DNA of 23,001 bases from contig JAYEJW010000601.1 in the NCBI GenBank assembly GCA_034716535.1, positions 1 to 23,001 on the forward strand. Reading direction: 5' to 3'. Both the position numbers and the translations under genes were made by a program. This stretch comes from JAYEJW01 sp034716535. GTDB lineage: Bacteria; Pseudomonadota; Gammaproteobacteria; Chromatiales; Chromatiaceae. Shown here in pieces: positions 15,953 through 23,001 of this stretch (position 1 is its first letter; the number at the start of each line of letters is the position of its first letter). Below the pieces are notes generated by a model. The model searched no databases. It was not told where the DNA came from and saw only the letters and a program-made list of their open reading frames with translations.

Positions 15953-16130
15953 TCGGGCTATCGGGCCGGCGCATAGCGGGCAGAAGCGAAGGTCGGCACA
16001 AGAGTCGGCCGCAACCCACTGTTTTCCAGTTATTTTCCGTTACGGATCGAAAACTGACACAGTAAGTATGGTTTGGACGTCGCCACGGACTGCGGGCGAC
16101 GACCGATCCGCCTTGGGGCTGCCGTGACGA

Positions 16131-16226
16131 CTGCCGCCGGGAGATGCACCGCGGCGGCAGCCGGCAGACCGGGCAGTCCCCGGTTGTGCCAGATGCTCCC
16201 GCCGGCGCTGGCATGGCGCCCGGCGG
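16131..16226. repeat. Cluster of three GC-rich hairpins
   Basis: Hairpin A has arms CTGCCGCCG (16131-16139) and CGGCGGCAG (16152-16160), perfect over 9 bp. Hairpin B has ACCGGG (16168-16173) and CCCGGT (16179-16184). Hairpin C has CCGCCGGCGC (16199-16208) and GCGCCCGGCGG (16216-16226), 10 bp with one bulge. No T-run follows on either strand. They may act as factor-assisted terminators after the AsmA-family gene, as REP-like elements, or as part of an RNA leader of the cluster. Confidence 0.5.
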
Positions 16227-16320
16227 CACGGGCGAAACTGTAGGCCAGAACCCGACCTACGGAGTGGAAACCCTGTTTGTTGAGCGACCGTGGAAAATGG
16301 CATGAATTTCGATACAAGAC

Positions 16321-19300
16321 TTAGTCCCCGTGACGTTCGCCTTTGCGCATGACCGCATCGCAGGGGTTGCTGAAGGCCGTCAGCCGCTTGACAAGCTGGT
16401 CGTACAGAAGACTCAGACCGCCCGTGGCCCAGGCGGCACCCCCGTGAATGAGCAGGCCCTTCGGGTCGATGGCAATCGTGGGCTCCTGCAAGGTTCCGGT
16501 GATGTAGATGAACCTGTCGGCTACCCCTAAGAGGCTGATTCCGATCCCCTTGCGTTGAGCGGTTTTGAAATGGAGCTCGATCTCGTTGGAGCGCAGATTG
16601 AGCGCCCCCCCGCCGAGCACGTTGATCGCCTCTGTTTGCACCGCAAGCCCCCTGGTGCTGGTGGCGATGCCGTCCGCGACTTCCAGCTGAAACACCGCGC
16701 ACTCCAAGTTGGCGAATGGTTTCGGCTGGTTTATCGGGTTGAGCGCGTTCAACAGGGTGACGAGGATGTCACCCAGCGGGAGAGCGGCCACCTTCTTGTT
16801 GAGCTGCCCTGCGCCCAAGACCAGCTCCACGTGCCCATTCGCGGACCCGAGCAGTGTCTGCAGAGAGTCTCCGACGCTGCTCAATCGAACATCCAGCGCG
16901 GCGGGGACCTGGGACAATGAGGCGGCATTTTCCTCCTCGATCAGCCACCCCAGGTCGAGGTTGCCCTTGTGCTTGAGGTTCAACCTCCAACGGGTCTTCT
17001 CGGGCTTGAGCTCTACCTCCGCGGCCAGCCGCTCCTGCCCCGCATTGGCGGACAGGCGCAAGTGGCCGGCATCCAGCGTCGCGCTCAGGTTACCGTCATC
17101 GACGCCGAAATCCCCGATCCGAACGTGGTCCGCCTTCAGATCGAGTGCTCCATCCAGGACATGGAGGAGCTCTAACGGCAAGGCTTCGGACAGGCTTGAC
17201 TTGACATCGCCTGGTCCGTCGCTGCGCGGGGCAAGATACGGTGTCAGGTCGATGGAGCGGGAGGCGAGCGTCGCCTCGATCCGCGTCTTGGCGTTCAAGT
17301 GAATGCGCAGCTTCCCCTCGATATCACTGCCCCCGCTGCTCGCCTTCAGGTTACGAACATCCAGGCGATGATCATCGCCCTCGAGGCGGGCGGTGGCCTT
17401 GAAGGGCTGACCATCCGGCAGGTCGACGCCAAGCAGAGGTCCCAGCGCAGACAGGCTCGCACTGGACGCCTTGACGGCGAGCTTACTGCCGCGCAGGCCG
17501 TCAAACCTGGCAAGCGTGCCCTTCAGGCTGGCGTTCACGCCGCGGTGATGCGCGGCCAGGTTGACGTGCAGGTCGCGGCCGGCGAGCAGAGAGGGTAGGG
17601 GGCCGACGTCCCCGCGGACCTCGACTTTTTCCCGTTGGAGCTTACCGCGCGCGACGACCCCAATGTTCGGCCAGGGCGGGTCTCCCGACAGCAGGTCCGC
17701 AAGGGGTCCGCCGGCGAGATCGAGGGCGAGCTCCCTCTGCTTGACCGCGACGCGCGTGCGCAGGCGAACGCCCTTCCCGGGTGTGAAGGTGACAGTCGGT
17801 TTGGTGAGTCTGATCTTGGTGCTCTCCCCGCGCCGCGTGCCGGGCAGCCTCAGGTGGGCCGCGTCGGCCGTGAGCTTGCCGTCGAGCGTCCCGATCAGCG
17901 CCTCTGGTGTCTCACCCCGCGCCTTCGCCCGCAAGGAGACCTTCTGAAAGGTGCTCTCGGTCTTCGGCGGTGGCGACACGAACGGCACCGCTTGCGGTAG
18001 CTGCACCCGGTCGGCATCCATCGCAACTTCGAGCGTCGGTGGCTGCGCCCGGGTGTCGAGCGTCCCTTGGCCGGTCAGGGTCAATCCAGGCAGCGAGGCG
18101 CTGAGTCGATCGAGCTGCAACCGGCCGTTCTCGAGCGAGGCATGGACCCGGAGCCCCTTGGCCTGCAGGCGCTCTGACGCCACAAGCTCCGCCGCGAGTG
18201 TCAGGTCGGCATCGAAGGCAGTCAAAGCGGCGATCGGCAGCGGGCTCTCACTCCATGCCTTGCGCGGGCCGTGCCCCGGCGCGGGCTGCTCTGAAGCGGA
18301 AAAGTCGCGCAGATCGAACTTTGCGGAGCTCAGGTCGCCCGTGATCCGCGGTCGAGGGCGATCCAACGCCAACCCCAGGTCGCCGCTCAATACGGTATCG
18401 CCGAGCGTAGCCGTAACATCCAGCTTCCGCGGGCCGTCATGGGTCTGTGGGTCGGCCTTGGCAAGCTCCATCTTCAGGGTCGCGGGCTTCTGCCTCCAGC
18501 TGCCTTCGACGGAAGCAGACAACCCGTTGTCTACCGAGAGACCGGCTTCGCCCTTGGTCACGGCGATCGGCCCAAGCAGAGCCGGTGCATCGATCGATCC
18601 CTCGATGTTGCGGAATCGATAGCCTCCGTCATCCCGGGCCAGGTGGAAGGCGATCTGAAATGGTCCTTCCGGAAGCCTGTCCGGCGAGATCAGTCGCTGA
18701 AGTGACCGCAGATTCTGGCCCTTTAGGGTCACCTCCGCTTCGATACCAGATACATCGAAGGGCGCATTCGAGCTGCCTGTGGCCTCGATGGTGGCATCGG
18801 CGGTCTTCGCCCGGACCGTGAACGGCCAGCGCTGCGCTTGCACTCCGCCCGCGTGGCCGGATGTGGCGGAAACCGAGATGGGTAGGTCCTGGTAGGTGCC
18901 TGCGGCTTCGAACGCGAGTTTTCGGCTTCCAACACCCCGTAGATCGAGCCGCGAGATGCCGAAGCGACGCTTCATGCCTTGCGCCGGTTGGAAGACGAGG
19001 GTCGAATCCAGTACCCGGAGCAAATCGATACGGAAGCCAATATCGCTTTGACCACCCGAGCCGAAGGTCCAGTTGTTCGCACCTTGCGGTCCCGCCTCGA
19101 GATGGACGTCGGCCTTCTGCAGCACGAGGCGCGTGACCTCGATACGCCGGTGCAACAACGCCCCAAGATCGAGCTGAACTTCCACCCGTTCGGCGCGCGC
19201 GAGCTGCGGGTTCTGCGACCAGCTAGGGTTTTGGATCCGGATCCCTTCCACGGCGATGGTCGGCCGCAGAGACCAGGCCAGGGTCACACCGCCCTCGATC

Positions 19301-19446
19301 TCGACGGGCCGCCCCAGTGCCTGGGTAGCGGCCGCCTCCAGGACATCCCTGTGGTCTTCCAGGTAGGCCGGCAGATACGCGACCGCACCGGCCAGGGCGA
19401 GAAGGACCAGTAGAGCGGTCCAGAGGACGATCTTCGTCGCTTTCAC
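16321..19446 (-). CDS. AsmA-family envelope protein
   Basis: The ~1041-residue product starts with one membrane helix (VLWTALLVLLALAGAVAYL) and then LEDHRDVLEAAATQALGRPV, the usual AsmA N-terminus. A long run of beta-strand-rich, low-complexity sequence (repeated NL.A.L..G.L....) follows. The C-terminal AsmA block contains ANGHVELVLGAGQLNKK, LECAVFQLEVADGIA and ITGTLQEPTIAIDPKG. AsmA-like proteins form periplasmic bridges thought to move phospholipid between inner and outer membrane. GTG 19446 was chosen because AAGGG lies ten bases upstream; TTG 19467 would add seven residues and has no ribosome site. It is the same strand as the P450/DyP cluster but 510 bases away, so a common transcript is unlikely though possible. 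Confidence 0.88.
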   Translation of the reverse strand: MKATKIVLWTALLVLLALAGAVAYLPAYLEDHRDVLEAAATQALGRPVEIEGGVTLAWSLRPTIAVEGIRIQNPSWSQNPQLARAERVEVQLDLGALLHRRIEVTRLVLQKADVHLEAGPQGANNWTFGSGGQSDIGFRIDLLRVLDSTLVFQPAQGMKRRFGISRLDLRGVGSRKLAFEAAGTYQDLPISVSATSGHAGGVQAQRWPFTVRAKTADATIEATGSSNAPFDVSGIEAEVTLKGQNLRSLQRLISPDRLPEGPFQIAFHLARDDGGYRFRNIEGSIDAPALLGPIAVTKGEAGLSVDNGLSASVEGSWRQKPATLKMELAKADPQTHDGPRKLDVTATLGDTVLSGDLGLALDRPRPRITGDLSSAKFDLRDFSASEQPAPGHGPRKAWSESPLPIAALTAFDADLTLAAELVASERLQAKGLRVHASLENGRLQLDRLSASLPGLTLTGQGTLDTRAQPPTLEVAMDADRVQLPQAVPFVSPPPKTESTFQKVSLRAKARGETPEALIGTLDGKLTADAAHLRLPGTRRGESTKIRLTKPTVTFTPGKGVRLRTRVAVKQRELALDLAGGPLADLLSGDPPWPNIGVVARGKLQREKVEVRGDVGPLPSLLAGRDLHVNLAAHHRGVNASLKGTLARFDGLRGSKLAVKASSASLSALGPLLGVDLPDGQPFKATARLEGDDHRLDVRNLKASSGGSDIEGKLRIHLNAKTRIEATLASRSIDLTPYLAPRSDGPGDVKSSLSEALPLELLHVLDGALDLKADHVRIGDFGVDDGNLSATLDAGHLRLSANAGQERLAAEVELKPEKTRWRLNLKHKGNLDLGWLIEEENAASLSQVPAALDVRLSSVGDSLQTLLGSANGHVELVLGAGQLNKKVAALPLGDILVTLLNALNPINQPKPFANLECAVFQLEVADGIATSTRGLAVQTEAINVLGGGALNLRSNEIELHFKTAQRKGIGISLLGVADRFIYITGTLQEPTIAIDPKGLLIHGGAAWATGGLSLLYDQLVKRLTAFSNPCDAVMRKGERHGD

Positions 19447-19906
19447 AGATGGCGGACCCTTCGGCAAACGACGCGGATTGCATCAAGCGCAGATCAAGAT
19501 CCCGCGGCGAGCCCGGCTATCACCCTGGGTTCTGCCCCGTGGCAGCACACGACGCCGGCGGGCAGGCCGACGACGGCTGGTTGCATCACTGACCCCGAGC
19601 TCAAATGCGGAAAGCATGTCTTCACCGTCCGTCAGGGGGCTCTATACCACGCAGACGCTGGAAAAATGGACGGCACCTTTACAACCCGTACACCAGTTGT
19701 ACGTCGGCATAACAGGTCGAGTGCCCCTCTTTGCGGGCTTGGTATACACTCCGCCCCGGATTCCGGCTCGCGAGCCCGGGGCGTGAAGGGCGCGTCGGGC
19801 GCTCACGAAATGTCGCCCAAGCCCCTGGGACCGGGACGCCACGTTCAGATCATGGAAGCGATGCATCCGCGCCACCCGTATTTCGATCGACTTAGGAGTC
19901 ATTGCC
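19447..19906. promoter_or_regulatory. Divergent intergenic region between the AsmA-family gene and the yiaWV-like pair
   Basis: No gene is seen in these 460 bases. A perfect inverted repeat CGTACA-N5-TGTACG lies at 19687-19703. An extended -10 box TGGTATACA (19740-19748) could serve the plus-strand pair, and TGGTATAGA on the minus strand (19649-19641) could serve the AsmA-family gene. Neither has a good -35. The palindrome lies between the two and might serve both promoters. Confidence 0.35.
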
Positions 19907-20236
19907 ATGGCCGATAATCCCCAAGCACTGTTGGCGGTTTCGCTGGGGCTGATCTTATTCTGCTTGATCATCATCGCCCTGTTCATCATCTTCGTCCACA
20001 CGATGCCGGGCAAGATCGCGAAGAAGCGCGGCAATCCCCAGGCGGAGGCCATCGAGATCCTGTCCTTGCTTGGACTGCTGATTTTCCCGTTGTGGATGGC
20101 GGCACTGGTCTGGTCGTATATGAGGCCTTTCACCGTGCCTGTGACGGTCGTGAGTGATCCAACCAAGGAGGCGGGCGCTCCCGAGCCCGCGCCAGCCGAG
20201 ACGGTCCAGTCCGACGCAATCGAAGGCGAGGTGTAA
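19907..20236 (+). CDS. DUF3302 inner-membrane protein, YiaW-like
   Basis: The 109-residue product has two membrane helices (about 8-30 and 49-72). Between them is the cytoplasmic PGKIAKKRGNPQAEAIE, the DUF3302 hallmark also seen in E. coli YiaW (IAKKR.HP.ADAI). The C-terminus is rich in proline, alanine and glutamate. AGGAG lies eight bases before ATG 19907. It is three bases upstream of the HlyD-family gene, the same partnership as yiaW-yiaV in E. coli, which fits a small accessory subunit of an export adaptor. The biochemical role of the family is unknown to me. Confidence 0.82.
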   Translation: MADNPQALLAVSLGLILFCLIIIALFIIFVHTMPGKIAKKRGNPQAEAIEILSLLGLLIFPLWMAALVWSYMRPFTVPVTVVSDPTKEAGAPEPAPAETVQSDAIEGEV

Positions 20237-20239
20237 CCC

Positions 20240-21274
20240 ATGGAACTGCTGGTCACGATCGCGTATTTCTGCCTGGTCTGGCTGATCTTCTACAGGCTTC
20301 GCCTGATGCGCTTCAACCTGTTCTGGAAGTTCGTCGTCTTTGGGCTCTATGGCGCGGCGGCGCTGACCGAGGTGATCGTGCTCGGCCAGACCACCCCCTA
20401 TTCCAAGGAATTGGTGGTGGAACGCATGGTGATCGAGCTCGCGCCGGAGTTCGGCGGCCTGGTCACGGAGGTGCACGCCAAACCCAATGTACCCATGAAG
20501 AAGGGCGAGCCGATCTTCAGCATGGACGCCGAACCCTGGCAGGACAAGCTGGACAAGGCCAAGGCCGAGTTGGAGACCGCCGAGCACGAGCAGAAATCCG
20601 CCCAGGCGAGTCTGGCCGAGGCCGAGCGGCGGCTCACAGACGCAGTGAAGCTGGTCCCCAAGCAGCTCATGGCCGCTCAGGAGCTGGACATTCGCCAGGA
20701 TCGGGTGGAGGGGATCAAGGCACAGATTGCCGGTATCGTCAGCCAGCGTGATGGTCTGCAGGCCGATGTCGCAAAGGCCCAGTACAACCTGGATCATGCG
20801 ACCATCGTGGCGCCGGCGGACGGATACTTGGTGGAACTGGTGCTCCGCCCAGGGGGCTTTGTCCGGCTCAAGACACCTGTGGCGACCTTCGTCAGCACCG
20901 AAGAGTTGTATCTGCTGGCCAGCGTGGATCAACGCGCCGCGCAGTGGATTCGCGCCGGCGACCAGGCCCATTTCGCGCTCAGCATGTATCCCGGGCGCAT
21001 CTTCAAGGCCGTGGTGGAATCGGTCATCTGGGCCACCGGCACGGCCCAGCTCCAGGCCACCGGCGTCCTGCCACGGGAGCAGGCACTCAGGCCCAGCAGT
21101 ATCTTCTTCGTGAAGCTGGACCCCGTCGGCGACTTTTCCGAGACCCCCTTGGAGTTTGGCGCCCGCGGTCTCTCGGCCATCTTCACCAGCAAGGCAATCG
21201 ACCTGGTGAGGGTGCTGCGGATGATCGAGATCCAGTCCGAGAGTCTCCTCAACTACATCTACAACCCGTTTTAG
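20240..21274 (+). CDS. HlyD-family membrane fusion protein, YiaV-like
   Basis: The 344-residue product has two N-terminal membrane helices (about 1-18 and 28-50). It continues with half a lipoyl domain (ELAPEFGGLVTEVHAK), a coiled-coil hairpin of about residues 95-185, the second lipoyl half (ATIVAPADGYLVELVLRPGG) and a beta-barrel domain. This is the order of EmrA/YiaV adaptors, which link an inner-membrane transporter to the outer membrane. GAGGTG precedes ATG 20240. No transporter or TolC gene is nearby, so the partner is unknown. The stop is TAG. Confidence 0.88.
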   Translation: MELLVTIAYFCLVWLIFYRLRLMRFNLFWKFVVFGLYGAAALTEVIVLGQTTPYSKELVVERMVIELAPEFGGLVTEVHAKPNVPMKKGEPIFSMDAEPWQDKLDKAKAELETAEHEQKSAQASLAEAERRLTDAVKLVPKQLMAAQELDIRQDRVEGIKAQIAGIVSQRDGLQADVAKAQYNLDHATIVAPADGYLVELVLRPGGFVRLKTPVATFVSTEELYLLASVDQRAAQWIRAGDQAHFALSMYPGRIFKAVVESVIWATGTAQLQATGVLPREQALRPSSIFFVKLDPVGDFSETPLEFGARGLSAIFTSKAIDLVRVLRMIEIQSESLLNYIYNPF

Positions 21275-21281
21275 CCTGGAG

Positions 21282-21974
21282 TTGTCCGGTACCACTCAGG
21301 TGTCTTCGAGAAGAACGCGGCCCTCCTGGAGGTTCGCATACCTGCTCGCGGCACTTTTGCTGCTGATCGCCTTCCACCCGTTTTTCGCGGGCAATGTTTG
21401 GGAGCCGTTTCTGCTGGATTTCTTTTTATCGCTGGTCATCGTCGCCAGTGTGTTTGCCCTTTCTCGCTCGAGGACGACGCGGGTGATTGTCTTCATGCTG
21501 GCGGTTCCGGTCCTGGGCGGCCGCTGGCTCATCTACTTCTTCCCCACGGAGGCGGTCAAGGTGTTCGGTTTTGTCGCCGGAGCGGCATTCGTTGCCTTCG
21601 TCGTGGTCAAGATCCTCTTGCACGTACTCCGACAAGCGACGGTCACCTCGGACACCATCTTTGCGGCCTTGTGCGTCTATCTGCTGTTTGGACTCTGCTG
21701 GGGGTTGGTATACGCGCTCGTCGAGCAGCTGAGTCCGGGATCGTTCAGGTTCCCGACCGCCGAGCCCAGTGCGGACCTGCTCCGTGAGCTCGTTTAGCAC
21801 AGCTTGGTCACCCTGACGACCGTGGGATACGGGGACACGACGCCTGTAAACCCCGTCGCCCAGGGATTCTCGAACCTGGAGGCGGTACTCGGGCAGATCT
21901 ATCTTGCCGTTCTGGTCGCCCGCCTTGTGGGCATACAGGTCGCGCAACGTGTGAAGGCCAATGGCCCGGATTGA
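21282..21974 (+). pseudogene. Two-TM-pore potassium channel gene interrupted by in-frame TAG
   Basis: The frame encodes membrane helices from about residue 17 onwards. It then meets TAG at 21795-21797 and continues in the same frame as HSLVTLTTVGYGDTTPVNP to TGA at 21972-21974. TTVGYGD is the potassium selectivity filter, and the following LGQIYLAVLVARLVG is the pore-lining helix. In homologues a tyrosine normally stands where the TAG is (LIYFSFVTLTT), so a single base change explains it. Without readthrough the product has neither filter nor last helix and cannot conduct. The start is uncertain: TTG 21282 or GTG 21300. It lies eight bases after the HlyD-family gene. Confidence 0.75.
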
Positions 21975-22124
21975 CCGCCATCGACCCCGCTAGGCCGGGT
22001 TGGTGCGCGAGAGGATCTCACGCAACCGGTGACACGGAGAATCGAGCTAACTTGGCAATTTCGCTTGGCGTCCAGTCCGGCGATACGCGGATAGGCGGTC
22101 GGGGCCATTCCGGCGCCGCCGACA

Positions 22125-22979
22125 TCAGCCGTCTGCGAGCAGCTGCTTGAGGCGGTCGGCCTTGAAGATCCGGCTTATGGTTAGGCCCTGGACGATGATG
22201 GAGAAGGCGACCACGCCGTAGGTCATGTGCAGGATCACCGCCTTCCCCGGACCATCCGGCAACGAAAGGGCCATGGCAACGGCGAGCCCGTAGGCCAGGG
22301 CCACGACGGCCAGCGAGATCAGCACCTGTGTGCCGTAGTCCCTTGTCCTGACCAGCATGTGGTGCATCAGGGCGGCGGCACCAACGCCGAGACCAACCCC
22401 GCCCAGCACCTCGCGCAGGAACATGACCACCGCGTCCATCGCCGTCGGTTGCTGCGTGCCCATCGCGACGGCCAGACAGATGGTGAAGATGACCACACCG
22501 ACACCGTCGTTGAACAGGGACTCGCCGTTGATGATGGCCTCCAGACGCGGCGGAAGCCCGATCTTGCCCAGGATCGCCAGCGCGGCGATGGGGTCCGTCG
22601 GCGAGATCAGGGCGCCGAAGACCAGCCCGATTCCGATCCCGAGCAAGCCCAGCAGCCACCAGAGGGCGAGACCGGTCAGGAGCGCGCCGATCAGGGTGGC
22701 GCCGATGGCCAGGGTCAGGATGACCCATTTTTCCTCCCCCAGGGTGCGGCTCTTCACGTTGATGCTGCCGGCAAACAGCATGAAGCAGAGAACGCCGTTG
22801 AGAAGTGTCTCGTCCAGTGAGAGGCGGGTCACGAAGGCCTGCTCGTTTGCGAAGGCGCTGGTCAGGCCCAGGGCGTTTATGCCGAGTACAGGGTTATGCG
22901 GAGAATGCCGCTGATGGGCGGCAGTAATCTTCGCGATATCAATAGATCGCAGCCCACGGCTTGTTGATTTACTGCGCAT
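22125..22979 (-). pseudogene. CPA1-type Na+/H+ antiporter, 5'-truncated
   Basis: The product contains SLDETLLNGVLCFMLFAGS, then VFGALISPTDPIAALAIL and GESLFNDGVGVVIFT. These are the family's core helices with the ion-binding aspartates (SPTDP and FNDGVG). About 60-80 residues, normally the first two to three helices, are missing. In their place is a hydrophilic stretch from ATG 22979 (MRSKSTSRGLRSID) with no family likeness. This new 5' end coincides with repeated TTATGC motifs, so I think a mobile element cut the gene. Without the first helices it is probably inactive, though a shortened protein could still be made. The C-terminus ends shortly after helix 10-like sequence. Confidence 0.65.
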
Positions 22980-22981
22980 AA
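22876..22981. repeat. TTATGC(C/G)(C/G)AG repeats at the antiporter 5' end, probable mobile-element terminus
   Basis: TTATGCCGAG (22876-22885) and TTATGCGGAG (22894-22903) are direct repeats 18 bases apart. CTGCGCATAA (22972-22981) is the inverted form, TTATGCGCAG. Paired 10-base motifs with a 7-8 base gap look like core sites of tyrosine recombinases, as at ends of recombinase-in-trio-type elements. That comparison is from memory. The body of the element, if any, lies beyond the right edge. Confidence 0.4.
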
Positions 22982-23001
22982 GACTGCCGTCCTTCTCGAC
23001 G

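Larger units (their letters stand above)
15811..16320. other. Regulatory/structured intergenic region upstream of the P450/DyP cluster
   Basis: These 510 bases carry no convincing gene. ORFs here lack family likeness and overlap hairpins. The stretch holds a 16-base near-palindrome (15937-15952) and three GC-rich hairpins (16131-16226), listed separately. The cluster promoter must lie in the part near 15811-16000. A TTGTCA at 15948-15943 on the minus strand could be a -35 box, but the matching -10 is poor. Confidence 0.5.

Noticed and set aside
16030..16317. Minus-strand ORF of 95 codons between the AsmA-family gene and the cluster
   Set aside because: It runs through all three hairpins, lacks a ribosome site and has no recognisable motif.
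19955..21295. Long minus-strand open frame (446 codons) opposite the DUF3302 and HlyD genes
   Set aside because: It has a histidine/glutamine-rich shadow composition, spans two well-supported plus-strand genes, and shows no family motif.
21795..21797. TAG as pyrrolysine or reassigned codon in the channel gene
   Set aside because: TAG ends the neighbouring HlyD-family gene normally at 21272-21274, and no sign of pyrrolysine machinery is visible; a nonsense mutation is simpler.
1..23001. CRISPR arrays, rRNA genes, replication origin
   Set aside because: No regularly spaced repeats, rRNA-like blocks or DnaA-box clusters were seen.

Overview
The window looks like a high-GC gammaproteobacterial chromosome. 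The product sequences and the pcnB-folK-panB-panC-panD order followed by glgA/zwf/pgi would fit Chromatiales (purple sulfur bacteria and relatives). That placement is an inference from gene order and protein likeness, not a measured match.

Region 1 (1-523) is the edge of a mobile or decayed area. It holds the 5' end of an IS1595-like transposase, a short remnant of a phage terminase small subunit, and tRNA-Glu(CTC) with an encoded CCA end and its own strong sigma-70-type promoter. Region 2 (614-9696) is core metabolism. It holds poly(A) polymerase, folate biosynthesis (folK), the pantothenate branch (panB, panC, panD), glycogen synthase on the minus strand, and, divergently, glucose-6-phosphate dehydrogenase and phosphoglucose isomerase. 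The last three genes all act around the glucose-phosphate node. Region 3 (9697-10273) is a gene graveyard: a broken HlyD-type C-terminus, a possible alpha/beta-hydrolase C-terminus and one tiny ORF.

Region 4 (10274-15810, minus strand) is the most interesting part. Five genes are transcribed together: an unknown protein, a second unknown protein with two membrane helices, a long DyP-type peroxidase, a cytochrome P450 and a GST-like protein. The two unknown proteins share motifs in the same order and appear to be distant paralogues. The P450 lacks the usual acidic residue before the I-helix threonine, and no ferredoxin or reductase gene is nearby. A peroxide-driven or isomerase-type membrane-associated oxidation system, perhaps acting on lipids or hydroperoxides, is a reasonable hypothesis. 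The 510-base upstream region carries an operator-like palindrome and three GC-rich hairpins.

Region 5 (16321-23001) holds a large AsmA-family protein on the minus strand. On the plus strand it holds a YiaW/YiaV-like pair (DUF3302 protein plus HlyD-family adaptor), followed by a potassium-channel gene broken by an in-frame TAG just before its selectivity filter. At the right edge is a CPA1-type Na+/H+ antiporter without its normal N-terminus. Its 5' end runs into repeated TTATGC(C/G)(C/G)AG motifs that look like the end of a mobile element.
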